A DNA stretch of 64,000 nucleotides from Prolixibacteraceae bacterium (GTDB taxonomy: Bacteria; Bacteroidota; Bacteroidia; Bacteroidales; Prolixibacteraceae), in assembly GCA_019459525.1 (NCBI GenBank), contig JAIBEY010000049.1, forward strand, positions 1-64,000, written 5' to 3'. A program made the position numbers and the translations under genes. Within the stretch, counting starts at the first letter, position 1. Every line of letters starts with the position of its first letter. Shown here piece by piece: positions 1-8,732 of this stretch. Under the pieces are notes generated by a model. That model was not told the DNA's origin, ran no database searches, and saw nothing but the letters and a program-made list of their open reading frames with translations.

Positions 1-65
1 TTGAGAAATAAACAAAAATTAAATAGTCAAAAAATAATGCTCTCAGAATTTGGATTACAACATAG

Positions 66-209
66 AAGAAACTGTTTAAATTTCATTCATTTTGATTTTT
101 CGGATTACCCCAAGTCCTGAAGGGAGCCCGAAAAATCAAAAAATCACCCTTTAGGGTCGGGGTAAATTTTTTGATTTTGGGCATAATTTCAAATTTTAAA
201 CAGTTTCTT
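66..209. repeat. nested inverted-repeat element
   Basis: A noncoding foldback. Perfect 15-bp outer arms AAGAAACTGTTTAAA (66-80) and TTTAAACAGTTTCTT (195-209) enclose a second perfect pair, GATTTTTCGG (94-103) and CCGAAAAATC (128-137). No open frame of note lies inside. It resembles a non-autonomous extragenic palindrome; whether it is dispersed in the genome cannot be seen from one window. Confidence 0.6.
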
Positions 210-239
210 ATGGTTCTATAGCATTATTTACAGGCAGTT

Positions 240-579
240 ATTTTCCAAATGGACGGCTGATAGTGTACCTAATTTGAAAAACCGTTTGTCAATTGCCCGA
301 GCGGCCTTGTTCAGTGAGCCGAAAAACAAGTGAAGATGGCGTTAAAAAATCTTTTCTGTTTGAGCCGCAGGCGAGTTCAAAAGATTTTCGCCGTCGAACG
401 CTGGTTTTTCGTGCGAAGTGAACACAGCCTTGACCTTTTTTGATTCCTTTTTTTGTTGGTTGGTGAGTTTGTCGAACCAGTTAAGACAAAAAAGGAATTG
501 GGGTCACAGGGGCAAAGCCCCTCTCTGATGTATTTAGGCATAAATCCGGATATTCATATTTTCCAAATGGACGGCTGAT
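240..579. repeat. composite foldback region flanked by 22-bp direct repeats
   Basis: A 22-bp sequence (ATTTTCCAAATGGACGGCTG plus AT) occurs at 240-261 and 558-579. Between the copies are a ~125-bp imperfect palindrome (303-429, with paired blocks CGAAAAAC/GTTTTTCG, AATCTTTT/AAAAGATT and TTGTTCA/TGAACA), a second stem ATTCCTTTTTTTGT/ACAAAAAAGGAAT (443-497) and a compact AGGGGC-AAA-GCCCCT hairpin (508-522). No credible coding frame was found. The arrangement suggests a non-autonomous repeat element. The stretch 1-639 contains no gene that I can support. Confidence 0.5.
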
Positions 580-639
580 CAACAAAGGTAGGCAAACGTC
601 TCCGGAGGTCGGTTTGAGGTGAGTATGTAAAACCATTCT

Positions 640-1650
640 TTATTTGACTGAGATTCGTTTTCCGATTGAAACTTGCATAAAATTAGTACCGTTTCCAATA
701 CCCAAATCATTGAATTTCAGATTGGTATATTGAGTAGATCGAATAATTCCAAACCGAACATAATACCGGCTAAAACGATACCCTACTCCTAACCTTCCGG
801 TATGGTTTGTACTGAAGCGCCAGCGGTTAACCTCCGGAATTATCTCTCTTTCAAACGAATTATCCTGAATTCCTGAACCAACAATATAGGCTAAAGTAAA
901 AATTCCATGCTTTAAAAATACCAATGAGTACGCATAACCCAGATTGGCATTAAAAGCTAAAACACCTGATTTGGAGACATCTCTTGACTTCTGAAAATAA
1001 TCGGAATGGATTCCACGTGGAACAAATGCAGAATCGGCGATGGTCTGATATGAAAAAATACTACCGCCGGCAATGAGTGATCCCGCATTTTTCTTTTGCT
1101 TTTCGGTATCGCTGAAAGCTGCTTTATACGAAAATCTGGAATGATTGAAAATATAATTTACAGTAATACCCAAATTTGCCGACGACATATCCGGACGCTG
1201 ATATTCCCTATCCTTTGTATATGAAGCGAGATGCGAAAAACTTCGGTTCAAGTAATATCCCTTTGAAAATGAAGTTAATACATCAATAGAAAATTTTCCG
1301 GAATAAAGATAATACTGAATCCCGAATCGTTTTGTATCTCCATGTTTTATAGAACTATTCTGAAAAACAGGAATTTTTGTAGCCAGGCTAATTCCAAAAG
1401 AACGGTAGCTAAACCCTGCACCCAGGTTAAAATAACCATTCGGCAGATATTTTAAATGGTAAGGCTCATTCAAATCATTCAACTCAAGCGAATGAGATTT
1501 CTCACCAGAATAGAGTCTGATAATCAAATCATTCCTATAGCTTTCGATATAGTTACTATCTTTTTTAAGCTCGAAAAAACGAAACAACGATTTGGCATCA
1601 GCAGCATACTGAAAAAGCAAAAAACAGGAAATAACTAAAAGGCTACGCAT
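640..1650 (-). CDS. DUF4421 family outer-membrane beta-barrel protein
   Basis: The 336-residue product has an N-terminal signal peptide (about residues 1-19, ending ADA) followed by the family hallmark: a Tyr-rich N-terminal block (SNYIESYRNDLIIRLYSGEK), then alternating hydrophobic/polar strands and a C-terminal barrel-like end. DUF4421 proteins are Bacteroidota-specific predicted outer-membrane proteins of unknown function. The frame stays open upstream to 1800 inside xth, but the ATG at 1650 is chosen because it starts exactly at the signal peptide and lies one base after the xth stop. It is probably translated from the xth transcript. A parS-like palindrome lies inside the coding region at 1009-1024. 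Confidence 0.75.
   Translation of the reverse strand: MRSLLVISCFLLFQYAADAKSLFRFFELKKDSNYIESYRNDLIIRLYSGEKSHSLELNDLNEPYHLKYLPNGYFNLGAGFSYRSFGISLATKIPVFQNSSIKHGDTKRFGIQYYLYSGKFSIDVLTSFSKGYYLNRSFSHLASYTKDREYQRPDMSSANLGITVNYIFNHSRFSYKAAFSDTEKQKKNAGSLIAGGSIFSYQTIADSAFVPRGIHSDYFQKSRDVSKSGVLAFNANLGYAYSLVFLKHGIFTLAYIVGSGIQDNSFEREIIPEVNRWRFSTNHTGRLGVGYRFSRYYVRFGIIRSTQYTNLKFNDLGIGNGTNFMQVSIGKRISVK
1009..1024. other. parS-like ParB-binding palindrome (site 1)
   Basis: On the minus strand this reads TGTTCCACGTGGAATC. It keeps the TTCCACGTGGAA palindrome core and differs from the symmetric TGTTCCACGTGGAACA at two positions. It lies inside the DUF4421 coding region, 5 kb from a second, better copy. Chromosomal parS sites are short CACGTG-centred palindromes clustered near oriC, so the assignment is by motif only; parA and parB are not in the window. 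Confidence 0.4.
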
Positions 1651-1651
1651 A

Positions 1652-2419
1652 TTAAAAATCCATATCAACCAAAACCGGACAATGATCGGAATGAACCGCA
1701 TAGGATAAAATACCGGCATTACATATCTTATCACGCAATTCGGTGGTAACCATGTGGTAATCAATCCGCCAACCTTTGTTGTTTGGGCGGGCGCCAGCAC
1801 GGTAACTCCACCACGAATACTGATGCGGTTCCTGATTTATTTCCCGAAAACTATCCACATAACCATCGGAAACAAAATTGGCAAACCACTCGCGCTCTTC
1901 AGGTAAAAAACCTGATGTATTCTGCTGTTTTTCCGGATTATGAATATCAATCCACAACCTACAAATGTTGTAATCGCCTGATACAATGAGCTTTTTCCGA
2001 GACTTTCTCAATTCCTTCAGATAGCTCTGAAAGTCGGAAAGGAAATCCATTTTATAATCCTGCCGCACACCACCTGTAGTTCCTGAAGGAAAATAAGCGC
2101 AAATGACAGAAACATCGCCAAAATCAGCACGAATCACCCGTCCCTCCGCATCATATTTTTCGTTCCCCATTCCCCTAACAACCAAATCCGGCTTCAGTTT
2201 CGAGAAAATGGCGACACCGCTATAGCCCGGCTTTTGAGCCGAAAATGTATGGCAGTAATATCCTAATGCTTCAAAATCAGACTCTTGCATTTGGCCAGGC
2301 TGAGCCTTTGTTTCCTGAAAACAAACGATATCAGGATTTACTTCCGATAAAAAATCGAGTAATCCTTTACTCAATGCCGACCGAATTCCATTCACATTGT
2401 AACTTAAAATCCTTTTCAC
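1652..2419 (-). CDS. xth: exodeoxyribonuclease III
   Basis: A 255-residue member of the exonuclease III/AP endonuclease family, which cuts the DNA backbone at abasic sites during base-excision repair. Visible motifs are the N-terminal NVNGIRSA, the metal-binding Glu in QETKAQ (E36), the GDYN catalytic Asp/Asn pair, RIDYHM, and the C-terminal SDHCPV carrying the catalytic Asp-His. The length is normal for the family and all expected active-site residues are present. The start at 2419 (MKRILSYNVNG) matches the family N-terminus. It is divergent from rsgA and is followed after one base by the DUF4421 gene. Confidence 0.95.
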   Translation of the reverse strand: MKRILSYNVNGIRSALSKGLLDFLSEVNPDIVCFQETKAQPGQMQESDFEALGYYCHTFSAQKPGYSGVAIFSKLKPDLVVRGMGNEKYDAEGRVIRADFGDVSVICAYFPSGTTGGVRQDYKMDFLSDFQSYLKELRKSRKKLIVSGDYNICRLWIDIHNPEKQQNTSGFLPEEREWFANFVSDGYVDSFREINQEPHQYSWWSYRAGARPNNKGWRIDYHMVTTELRDKICNAGILSYAVHSDHCPVLVDMDF

Positions 2420-2493
2420 AATTTTTACTACTTTTGGTTCAAATTAAATGAGTTGCTAAAGTATAACGAATTCAATAAAAGCGAAAATATACA

Positions 2494-3438
2494 TTGAAAA
2501 AAGGTATTGTTATTAAATCAACAGGAAGCTGGTACACCGTAAAAACCGAAGAAGGCGACCTGATAGAAAGCCGGATAAAGGGAAATTTGCGACTAAAAGG
2601 CATCAGAAGCACCAATCCCATAGCTGTAGGAGATTACGTTGAACTTACTGAATCAAAGGAAGATAGTAATGATGAAGGTCAAACGGTTGGTTTCATTTCC
2701 AAAATTATCGCCCGAACAAACTATATTATCCGCAAATCGCCCAATCTCTCCAAAGAATCGCATATTATTGCAGCCAATATTGATCAGGCTTTTCTGATTG
2801 TGACTATTCAATTTCCGATAACCACAACCACTTTTATCGATCGGTTTTTAGTTTCTGCCGAAGCTTACCGAATTCCTTGTCACCTGATTTTCAATAAAAC
2901 GGATCTGTACAACGACGAACAAATTGAAGTCATGAATTCATGGATTGAAATTTATGAAAACATTGGCTATCACTGCTTAAAACTATCGGCTAAAAACAAT
3001 ACTGGTTTTGAAGAACTTAAAAGCATGATGGCCAATAAAACCAATGTTTTTTCAGGACATTCAGGCGTTGGAAAATCAACCATCATCAACATTTTACATC
3101 CTGCCGGCAAACTTAAAACCGGAGAAATCTCGGATGCACATTCTTCAGGAAAACATACTACAACCAATTCTGAAATGTACGAATTCGAATTTGGCGGTTA
3201 TATTATCGATACACCCGGCATAAAAGGGTTTGGGGTACTCGAAATGGAGAAAGAAGAAATCTCCCACTACTTTCCTGAAATTTTCAAACTTTTGGATGGA
3301 TGTCAGTATTACAATTGCACGCATACCCACGAACCCAACTGCATTGTTAAAAAATCAGTGGAAGAAGGAAAAATTGCGATGAGTCGTTACAATTCGTACC
3401 TTGGATTGCTCGATGGAGAAGAAAAATACAGGAATTAA
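2494..3438 (+). CDS. rsgA: ribosome small-subunit-dependent GTPase A
   Basis: A 314-residue circularly permuted GTPase that acts late in 30S subunit maturation. Domain order is an N-terminal OB fold (about 1-75), then the G motifs in permuted order: NKTD (G4), SAKN (G5), GHSGVGKST (G1, P-loop) and DTPGIKGFG (G3). A C-terminal zinc knuckle follows (C-x6-C-x-H with a later Cys, around residues 268-284). The start codon is TTG at 2494; it is chosen because translation gives the canonical MKKGIVIKSTGSWY N-terminus and no nearby ATG does. Monocistronic, divergent from xth, ending at a shared terminator with uvrC. Confidence 0.93.
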   Translation: MKKGIVIKSTGSWYTVKTEEGDLIESRIKGNLRLKGIRSTNPIAVGDYVELTESKEDSNDEGQTVGFISKIIARTNYIIRKSPNLSKESHIIAANIDQAFLIVTIQFPITTTTFIDRFLVSAEAYRIPCHLIFNKTDLYNDEQIEVMNSWIEIYENIGYHCLKLSAKNNTGFEELKSMMANKTNVFSGHSGVGKSTIINILHPAGKLKTGEISDAHSSGKHTTTNSEMYEFEFGGYIIDTPGIKGFGVLEMEKEEISHYFPEIFKLLDGCQYYNCTHTHEPNCIVKKSVEEGKIAMSRYNSYLGLLDGEEKYRN

Positions 3439-3466
3439 CCTATTTGCACTTAAAAATTGAACTTAG

Positions 3467-3502
3467 AAAAGCTTAAATATTCCGTATTTAAGCTTTTTTA
3501 TT
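3467..3502. terminator. bidirectional terminator between rsgA and uvrC
   Basis: A perfect 13-bp stem, AAAAGCTTAAATA (3467-3479) and TATTTAAGCTTTT (3485-3497), has a 5-nt loop and is followed by a T run on the plus strand. Its A-rich 5' flank gives a T-rich tail on the minus strand as well. It lies between the convergent rsgA and uvrC stop codons. Confidence 0.8.
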
Positions 3503-5311
3503 TCAATAGTTTAGCTTATAAAAATCAAAGATCAAACGTGCTTTAGAATCGCCTATTTCTTCGGCCACCTCCTGGTAGCTGTGATTTTTAAGATTCTCGA
3601 TGCTCTTAAAACGCTTTAAAAGCGCAGTTATGGTCTTCTCTCCTATTCCGGAAATATTTTCGAGCTCAGATTTGATAAATTCGCCCGATCGTTTGTTGCG
3701 GTGAAAAGTAATTCCGAACCGGTGAGCTTCGTCGCGTAACTGCTGAATAATTTTTAAGGTCTCCGAATTTTTATCCAAATACAATGGAACCGAATCGCCA
3801 GGAAAATAAATTTCTTCCAACCGCTTTGCAATTCCGATAATTGCTATTTTTCCACGAAGGTTTAATTTCTCAAGCGCATTTAAGGCTGCACCCAACTGAC
3901 CCTTCCCGCCATCAATTACAATCAACTGCGGTAACGATTGTTCTTCGTCAAGCAGCCGTTTATATCTTCGGTAAACCACTTCCTCCATCGAAGCAAAATC
4001 ATCGGGACCTACAACCGTTTTTACATTGAAATGGCGATAATCTTTTTTTGCTGGCTTTGTATTCCGAAAAACAACACACGAAGAAACCGGATTTGTTCCC
4101 TGTAAATTACTATTATCGAAACACTCGATGTGAACTGGCTGAACTTTTAGCTGAAGATCTTTTTGCATGGTCTCCAAAATTCGATTGGCATTTTTCTCGG
4201 TCTTTGAAACCAACTGATGTTTCATCTTTTCAAGCCGATAATATTTTGCATTTCGCTCAGAAAGATCAAGAAGTTTTTTCTTATCGCCCTGTTTCGGAAT
4301 TTGAAACTTAACACCCTCAAGTTCGATGTCCAACTTTATCGGAACCAAAATTTCTTTTGCATTACTGAATATTTTTTGTCTGATTTCGACAATTGCAAAT
4401 TCCAGCAATTCTTCGGGAGATTCATCCAAAACTTTCTTTAACTCCATGGTATAAGTCTGCATAATTGCTCCCCGAATAATTTTGAGGTAATTCACATAGC
4501 CAAAAGACTCATCCACATCAATGGTGAAAACATCCACATCGCTAATCGTATTACTGACAACCGTTGAGCGAGATTGAAATTTTTCGAGCAAATCCAGTTT
4601 CTCTTTTACAATGGCAGCGTCCTCAAATTTCATTTCAGACGAAAATTGACGCATTAAATCCTTGAGATATTTGATCACGCCCGTGATGTTGCCTTTCAAT
4701 ATCTCCTTTATTTGATCTATACTTTTTTGATATTGTTCGTGCTCAATTCTACCAATACAGGGCGCATTACAATTACCAATGTGATATTCCAGGCAAACCT
4801 TAAACTTCTTCTGACGAATATTCTCTGCCGATAAATTCAACTTACAGTTACGCAATTTAAAAAGTTTGCGGAAAAGATCGAGCAACATCCGGACAGTTAA
4901 AACAGATGTGTAAGGCCCAAAATACGAAGAACCATCGCGAATAACATTTCTGGTTTGAAACACCCGGGGAAACTGTTCGTTTTTTACAACAATCCATGGA
5001 TAGGTTTTATCATCTTTCAAACGAATATTGTAGCGTGGCTGGTATTTTTTAATCAGGTTATTTTCGAGCAATAAAGCATCCTGCTCGGTTTCCACCACCA
5101 TGTGCCGAATGTCAGTAATATTCCTGACAAGTAATTCCGTTTTTCGGTTTTGTTGATTTTTATTAAAATAAGAGGTTACCCGTTTTTTAAGATTTTTGGC
5201 CTTACCTACGTAAATGATTTTTCCGGTCGAATCAAAATACTGATAGATTCCCGGCTGATCAGGAAGAACAGAAACCAAAGACCGGATATATTCAGCATTC
5301 TTTATAACCAT
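3503..5311 (-). CDS. uvrC: excinuclease ABC subunit C
   Basis: A 602-residue UvrC, the dual-incision nuclease of nucleotide-excision repair. Domain order: N-terminal GIY-YIG nuclease (about 14-95; PGIYQYF and IIYVGKAKNL), a Cys-rich segment (FKVCLEYHIGNCNAPCIGR, about 170-190), the UVR motif that binds UvrB (about 200-240), the RNase H-like endonuclease domain (IECFDNSNLQGTNPV onward, including the VIDGGKGQL block) and tandem helix-hairpin-helix motifs (ISGIGEKTITALLKRF) at the C-terminus. The length is typical. The gene lies downstream of apt in the same direction, separated by a small MITE-like repeat, so it may have its own promoter. Confidence 0.95.
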   Translation of the reverse strand: MVIKNAEYIRSLVSVLPDQPGIYQYFDSTGKIIYVGKAKNLKKRVTSYFNKNQQNRKTELLVRNITDIRHMVVETEQDALLLENNLIKKYQPRYNIRLKDDKTYPWIVVKNEQFPRVFQTRNVIRDGSSYFGPYTSVLTVRMLLDLFRKLFKLRNCKLNLSAENIRQKKFKVCLEYHIGNCNAPCIGRIEHEQYQKSIDQIKEILKGNITGVIKYLKDLMRQFSSEMKFEDAAIVKEKLDLLEKFQSRSTVVSNTISDVDVFTIDVDESFGYVNYLKIIRGAIMQTYTMELKKVLDESPEELLEFAIVEIRQKIFSNAKEILVPIKLDIELEGVKFQIPKQGDKKKLLDLSERNAKYYRLEKMKHQLVSKTEKNANRILETMQKDLQLKVQPVHIECFDNSNLQGTNPVSSCVVFRNTKPAKKDYRHFNVKTVVGPDDFASMEEVVYRRYKRLLDEEQSLPQLIVIDGGKGQLGAALNALEKLNLRGKIAIIGIAKRLEEIYFPGDSVPLYLDKNSETLKIIQQLRDEAHRFGITFHRNKRSGEFIKSELENISGIGEKTITALLKRFKSIENLKNHSYQEVAEEIGDSKARLIFDFYKLNY

Positions 5312-5332
5312 TACTATCGCTCCAATAAATTA

Positions 5333-5467
5333 ACTAGTGTTGTATTAACAATTGAATAACGGGTTAGACTCCTTCGTCGTACCTCCTCGGAGTGACGTCA
5401 CTGCGAAGACGAGGAACGAGGATGAAGCAGTCTCAAACAGAAATAGGTGCCTTAACAAAACACTAGT
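5333..5467. repeat. MITE-like element with terminal inverted repeats
   Basis: About 135 bp bounded by near-perfect inverted repeats: ACTAGTGTTGTATTAA at the left end (from 5333) and, reading inward from the right end, ACTAGTGTTTTGTTAA (14 of 16 identical). The interior is an imperfect palindrome (5366-5433, arms AGACTCCTTC and GAAGCAGTCT). It is GC-richer than its surroundings and codes for nothing recognisable. The right inverted repeat contains the apt stop codon. It resembles a non-autonomous transposable or extragenic repeat. Confidence 0.5.
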
Positions 5468-5981
5468 ACTGAATTACCGAATGAGTATCGTAAGTGGCCA
5501 ACTCCCTTTTCTTTTCTGTTTGAATAAAAGTTAAATCACAAATAAATGAAAAGTAAATGTGCTTTACATTCATTTGTTTTACCAAGTTAAGAGCAGCGAG
5601 AGCAGTTCCTCCGGTGGCCAGCAAATCATCATGAATAAGCACAACATCATCTTCAGTTAAAGCATCCACATGCATTTCAATAGAATCAACACCGTACTCC
5701 AATTCGTACGACTCATTAATTACTTCCGAAGGCAATTTCCCTTTCTTCCGAATTGGAACAAAACCTGCATTAATGCAATAAGCAATAGCGCCGCCCACAA
5801 TAAAACCACGCGACTCGAGCGAAACAATTTTGGTGATTCCTTTATCTTTATAAAATTCAGAAATCTGATCAACTACATTTTTAAAAGCAACTGGTTCCTT
5901 TAGCAGGGTTGTAATATCTTTAAAACTGATGCCATCAATCGGGTAATTTTCGATGGTTCGAACAAAATCTTTAAGTTCCAT
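5463..5981 (-). CDS. apt: adenine phosphoribosyltransferase
   Basis: A 172-residue purine-salvage enzyme that converts adenine and PRPP to AMP in the cytoplasm. The PRPP-binding loop is visible as VLIHDDLLATGGTALAAL (about 117-134), preceded by SLESRGFIVGGAIAY and the RKKGKLP flexible loop, all diagnostic of Apt. Length and start are normal. It follows mnmG by 29 bp on the same strand and probably belongs to that operon. Its stop codon lies within the terminal repeat of the MITE-like element, so the last residue or two may have been set by that insertion. Confidence 0.95.
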   Translation of the reverse strand: MELKDFVRTIENYPIDGISFKDITTLLKEPVAFKNVVDQISEFYKDKGITKIVSLESRGFIVGGAIAYCINAGFVPIRKKGKLPSEVINESYELEYGVDSIEMHVDALTEDDVVLIHDDLLATGGTALAALNLVKQMNVKHIYFSFICDLTFIQTEKKRELATYDTHSVIQY

Positions 5982-5994
5982 ATTAAAATTTTAT

Positions 5995-6010
5995 AGTTCC
6001 ACGTGGAACA
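5995..6010. other. parS-like ParB-binding palindrome (site 2)
   Basis: AGTTCCACGTGGAACA contains a perfect 14-bp palindrome (GTTCCACGTGGAAC, 5996-6009) and differs by one base from the symmetric parS form TGTTCCACGTGGAACA. It lies between apt and mnmG, directly abutting the mnmG stop codon. In many bacteria mnmG (gidA) lies near oriC and the parAB genes, which supports a segregation site; the par genes are outside this window. Confidence 0.55.
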
Positions 6011-7897
6011 TTATCTACCTAATAAAACAAGTAACACATTAATATCAGAAGGACTCACTCCTGAAATACGACTAGCCTGACCAATAGTATCCGGTTGAAT
6101 TTCAGCTAATTTTTGTCTGGCTTCGGTACTAATGGTATGAATTTTTTCGTAGTCAAACCGTCCTTTTATAATAATATTTTCGAGTCTTCTGAACTTATCA
6201 GCAACCAGTTTTTCACGATCGATATAGCCAGCATATTTGATAACAATCTCAGCAGATTCCAAAATTTCACTAAATCGATCTGAAGGAATATCCTTCAAAA
6301 AAGCTTTAAAAGGAACAATATCTTCTATCAAATCGAAGATTGAAATCTGCGGACGCAAAATAATATCGATCAATTTTACACCTTGTTTTAGTGTTGCAGA
6401 ACCTTTTCGCTCCAAAATAGGATCGATGTATTGTGGTTTAATCGAGAAATTAGAAACAAAATCTATGATTTTATCCACTGCGATTTTCTTTTCCAGATAC
6501 AAATCAAACCGATTTTGTTTAGCCAAACCAAGTTCATAAGCCATTGGAGTCAAACGAAAATCAGCATTATCTTGCCTCAATAAAATGCGGTATTCAGCCC
6601 TGGAAGTGAACATCCGATAAGGCTCATCAACACCTTTTGTAACCAAGTCATCAACCAAAACACCAATATAAGCTTCATCACGATTCAGCACAAACGCATC
6701 AAGATGATGTACTTTTTGATGAGCGTTTATCCCGGCAACCAATCCCTGAGCCGCAGCTTCTTCGTAACCGGTAGTCCCGTTTATCTGGCCAGCAAAAAAA
6801 AGATTACTGATAAGCTTTGTTTCAAGCGTGTGAGACAATTGTGTCGGATCAAAATAATCGTATTCAATAGCATATCCAGGTCGGTAAATTCGTACATTTT
6901 CCAATCCCGGAACTTCCTTCAGTGCACGCAACTGAACATCCCACGGTAAAGAAGAAGAAAAACCATTCAAATAAAATTCATTGGTGTTCTCGCCTTCAGG
7001 TTCCAAAAATAGCTGATGGGAAGTTCGCTCTGCAAAAGTTACAATTTTTGATTCGATACTTGGACAATACCTTGGACCAGTTCCCACAATTGTTCCATTA
7101 TACATGGGCGAATCGGCAAAACCTTCTTCCAAAATAGAATGAACTTTTTCGTTGGTGTAGGTAATCCAACAACTTTTTTGCTTCAAAGCTGTCTTTACAT
7201 CAGGTAAAAATGAAAACTTTTGAACGGTTTCATCACCCTTTTGCTCTTCCAATTTGGAGAAATCAATTGAACGACCATCAATACGCACAGGTGTACCAGT
7301 TTTTAACCTTCCGGTTTTAAAACCAACACTAAACAATTGATCTGAAATATGATAGGAAGCATTTTCGCCTATCCGTCCACCTTCCATCTGAGACTTTCCT
7401 ATATGCATTAAACCATTCAGAAAAGTTCCATTGGTCAATATAACTGACTTGGAATAAAAATCTACTCCAATTTTTGTTTTCACACCAGTTACAATATTAT
7501 CCTTAATATGCAGTGAAACAACTGCATCTTGCCACAGATCCAGATTTTCAATATTCTCTAAAATATTTCTCCATTGCTCAGTAAAACGAAAACGATCGCT
7601 TTGCGCACGAGGACTCCACATTGCTGGTCCTTTTGACTGATTCAACATTCGGAATTGTATGCTGGTTTTATCAGTAACAATCCCTGAATATCCACCCAAC
7701 GCGTCAATTTCGCGAACGATTTGACCTTTGGCAATTCCTCCCATTGCCGGATTACACGACATCTGGGCGTATTTTGTCATATCCATTGTTATCAACAATG
7801 TTTTTGACCCTAAATTAGCTGCTGCTGCTGCTGCCTCACAACCTGCATGACCTCCTCCAACAACAATAACATCGTACACAGGTAACATTTGATACAT
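6011..7897 (-). CDS. mnmG: tRNA uridine-5-carboxymethylaminomethyl synthesis enzyme MnmG
   Basis: A 628-residue FAD-dependent partner of MnmE that installs the cmnm5 group on the wobble uridine of certain tRNAs. It has the N-terminal dinucleotide-binding motif [19 protein letters not shown] (about 11-29), the [11 protein letters not shown] block with a conserved Cys, the TGTPVRID and PRYCPSIE signatures, and the C-terminal helical domain that binds MnmE and tRNA. Length is typical. It follows ybeY by 12 bp and precedes apt, forming part of a minus-strand operon running from the DUF4175 gene. Confidence 0.96.
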   Translation of the reverse strand: MYQMLPVYDVIVVGGGHAGCEAAAAAANLGSKTLLITMDMTKYAQMSCNPAMGGIAKGQIVREIDALGGYSGIVTDKTSIQFRMLNQSKGPAMWSPRAQSDRFRFTEQWRNILENIENLDLWQDAVVSLHIKDNIVTGVKTKIGVDFYSKSVILTNGTFLNGLMHIGKSQMEGGRIGENASYHISDQLFSVGFKTGRLKTGTPVRIDGRSIDFSKLEEQKGDETVQKFSFLPDVKTALKQKSCWITYTNEKVHSILEEGFADSPMYNGTIVGTGPRYCPSIESKIVTFAERTSHQLFLEPEGENTNEFYLNGFSSSLPWDVQLRALKEVPGLENVRIYRPGYAIEYDYFDPTQLSHTLETKLISNLFFAGQINGTTGYEEAAAQGLVAGINAHQKVHHLDAFVLNRDEAYIGVLVDDLVTKGVDEPYRMFTSRAEYRILLRQDNADFRLTPMAYELGLAKQNRFDLYLEKKIAVDKIIDFVSNFSIKPQYIDPILERKGSATLKQGVKLIDIILRPQISIFDLIEDIVPFKAFLKDIPSDRFSEILESAEIVIKYAGYIDREKLVADKFRRLENIIIKGRFDYEKIHTISTEARQKLAEIQPDTIGQASRISGVSPSDINVLLVLLGR

Positions 7898-7909
7898 TTT
7901 AGTATGTAA

Positions 7910-8332
7910 TTAACTATCTGACAAAACTTTAAGATAAAAATCTTCTTTCTCTGTCATTAATTTTTTATCTTCTTTCTTTTTATCCTTATATCCCAATAAA
8001 TGCAACACACCATGAATAAGAATTCGATGAAGCTCATCGTCAAAACTCGTATTAAACTGCACTGAGTTATCTTTTACACGATCGACACTTATAAAGATAT
8101 CACCACTAATCCGACTATTCTCTACATAATCAAAAGTGATAATATCGGTGAAATAATCATGCTGCAAATACTTCCTATTCACATCCAATAAATAATCATC
8201 GGAACAAAAAATAAAAGAAATATCACCAACAGATTTTCCCTCTAAACCAATAACCCGCTTAATCCAATTCGATGTAACCCTTTTCTTCAAACCGGGAAAA
8301 GGAACATCTTCACTAAAAAACTGTATGCTCAT
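7910..8332 (-). CDS. ybeY: endoribonuclease YbeY (rRNA maturation)
   Basis: A 140-residue UPF0054 metalloprotein involved in 16S rRNA 3'-end maturation and ribosome quality control. The zinc motif is HGVLHLLGYKDKKKED (about 109-124). The first two His ligands are present, but the third position of the proteobacterial HGxLHLxGYDH motif is shifted to a KD pair, a variant that I recall from other Bacteroidota. The start overlaps the stop of the upstream ATPase gene by one base, indicating translational coupling. Confidence 0.9.
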   Translation of the reverse strand: MSIQFFSEDVPFPGLKKRVTSNWIKRVIGLEGKSVGDISFIFCSDDYLLDVNRKYLQHDYFTDIITFDYVENSRISGDIFISVDRVKDNSVQFNTSFDDELHRILIHGVLHLLGYKDKKKEDKKLMTEKEDFYLKVLSDS

Positions 8333-8730
8333 CAGGTTAAACTATACTTTATCCAAACTTTTCTACCTCCATCAGAATAACTCATTTCATCAGAAAGCTG
8401 ACGAATAAAAAAAATCCCCCTACCCTTCTCGTTCATTAAATTCGTAGGATTCGTAGGATCTTTTATACAATCAATACAAAAACCTTTACCTTCATCAACA
8501 ATTTCAACACTGAGCTGACATTCATTTGAAACAACATGAATATAAACCCTCTTGTTTACGTCAAACTTATTTCCATGAATAATGGCATTAGATAAAGCTT
8601 CACTAACGCCTAAAAAAATACGGTTAAAATAAGTCCTGTTCAGATTCGATTCAGTAAAAATCTCATCTAAAAACAACCTCACCCGATTAATATGACTGAG
8701 TTGCGAAGGTATAACCAAAAAATGCTCCAA
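8332..8730 (-). CDS. RsbW-like anti-sigma/serine kinase ATPase
   Basis: A 132-residue single-domain GHKL ATPase of the RsbW/SpoIIAB type. The N box is visible as GVSEALSNAIIHGN (about 42-55), the G1 box as VDEGKGF (about 97-103) and the G2 box as NEKGRGIFFIRQL (about 114-126). No transmembrane segment or receiver partner is fused to it. In Bacteroidota this gene often sits just upstream of ybeY; its partner protein is unknown. Two bases separate it from the DUF4175 gene and it overlaps ybeY by one base. Confidence 0.85.
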   Translation of the reverse strand: MEHFLVIPSQLSHINRVRLFLDEIFTESNLNRTYFNRIFLGVSEALSNAIIHGNKFDVNKRVYIHVVSNECQLSVEIVDEGKGFCIDCIKDPTNPTNLMNEKGRGIFFIRQLSDEMSYSDGGRKVWIKYSLT

Positions 8731-8732
8731 AT

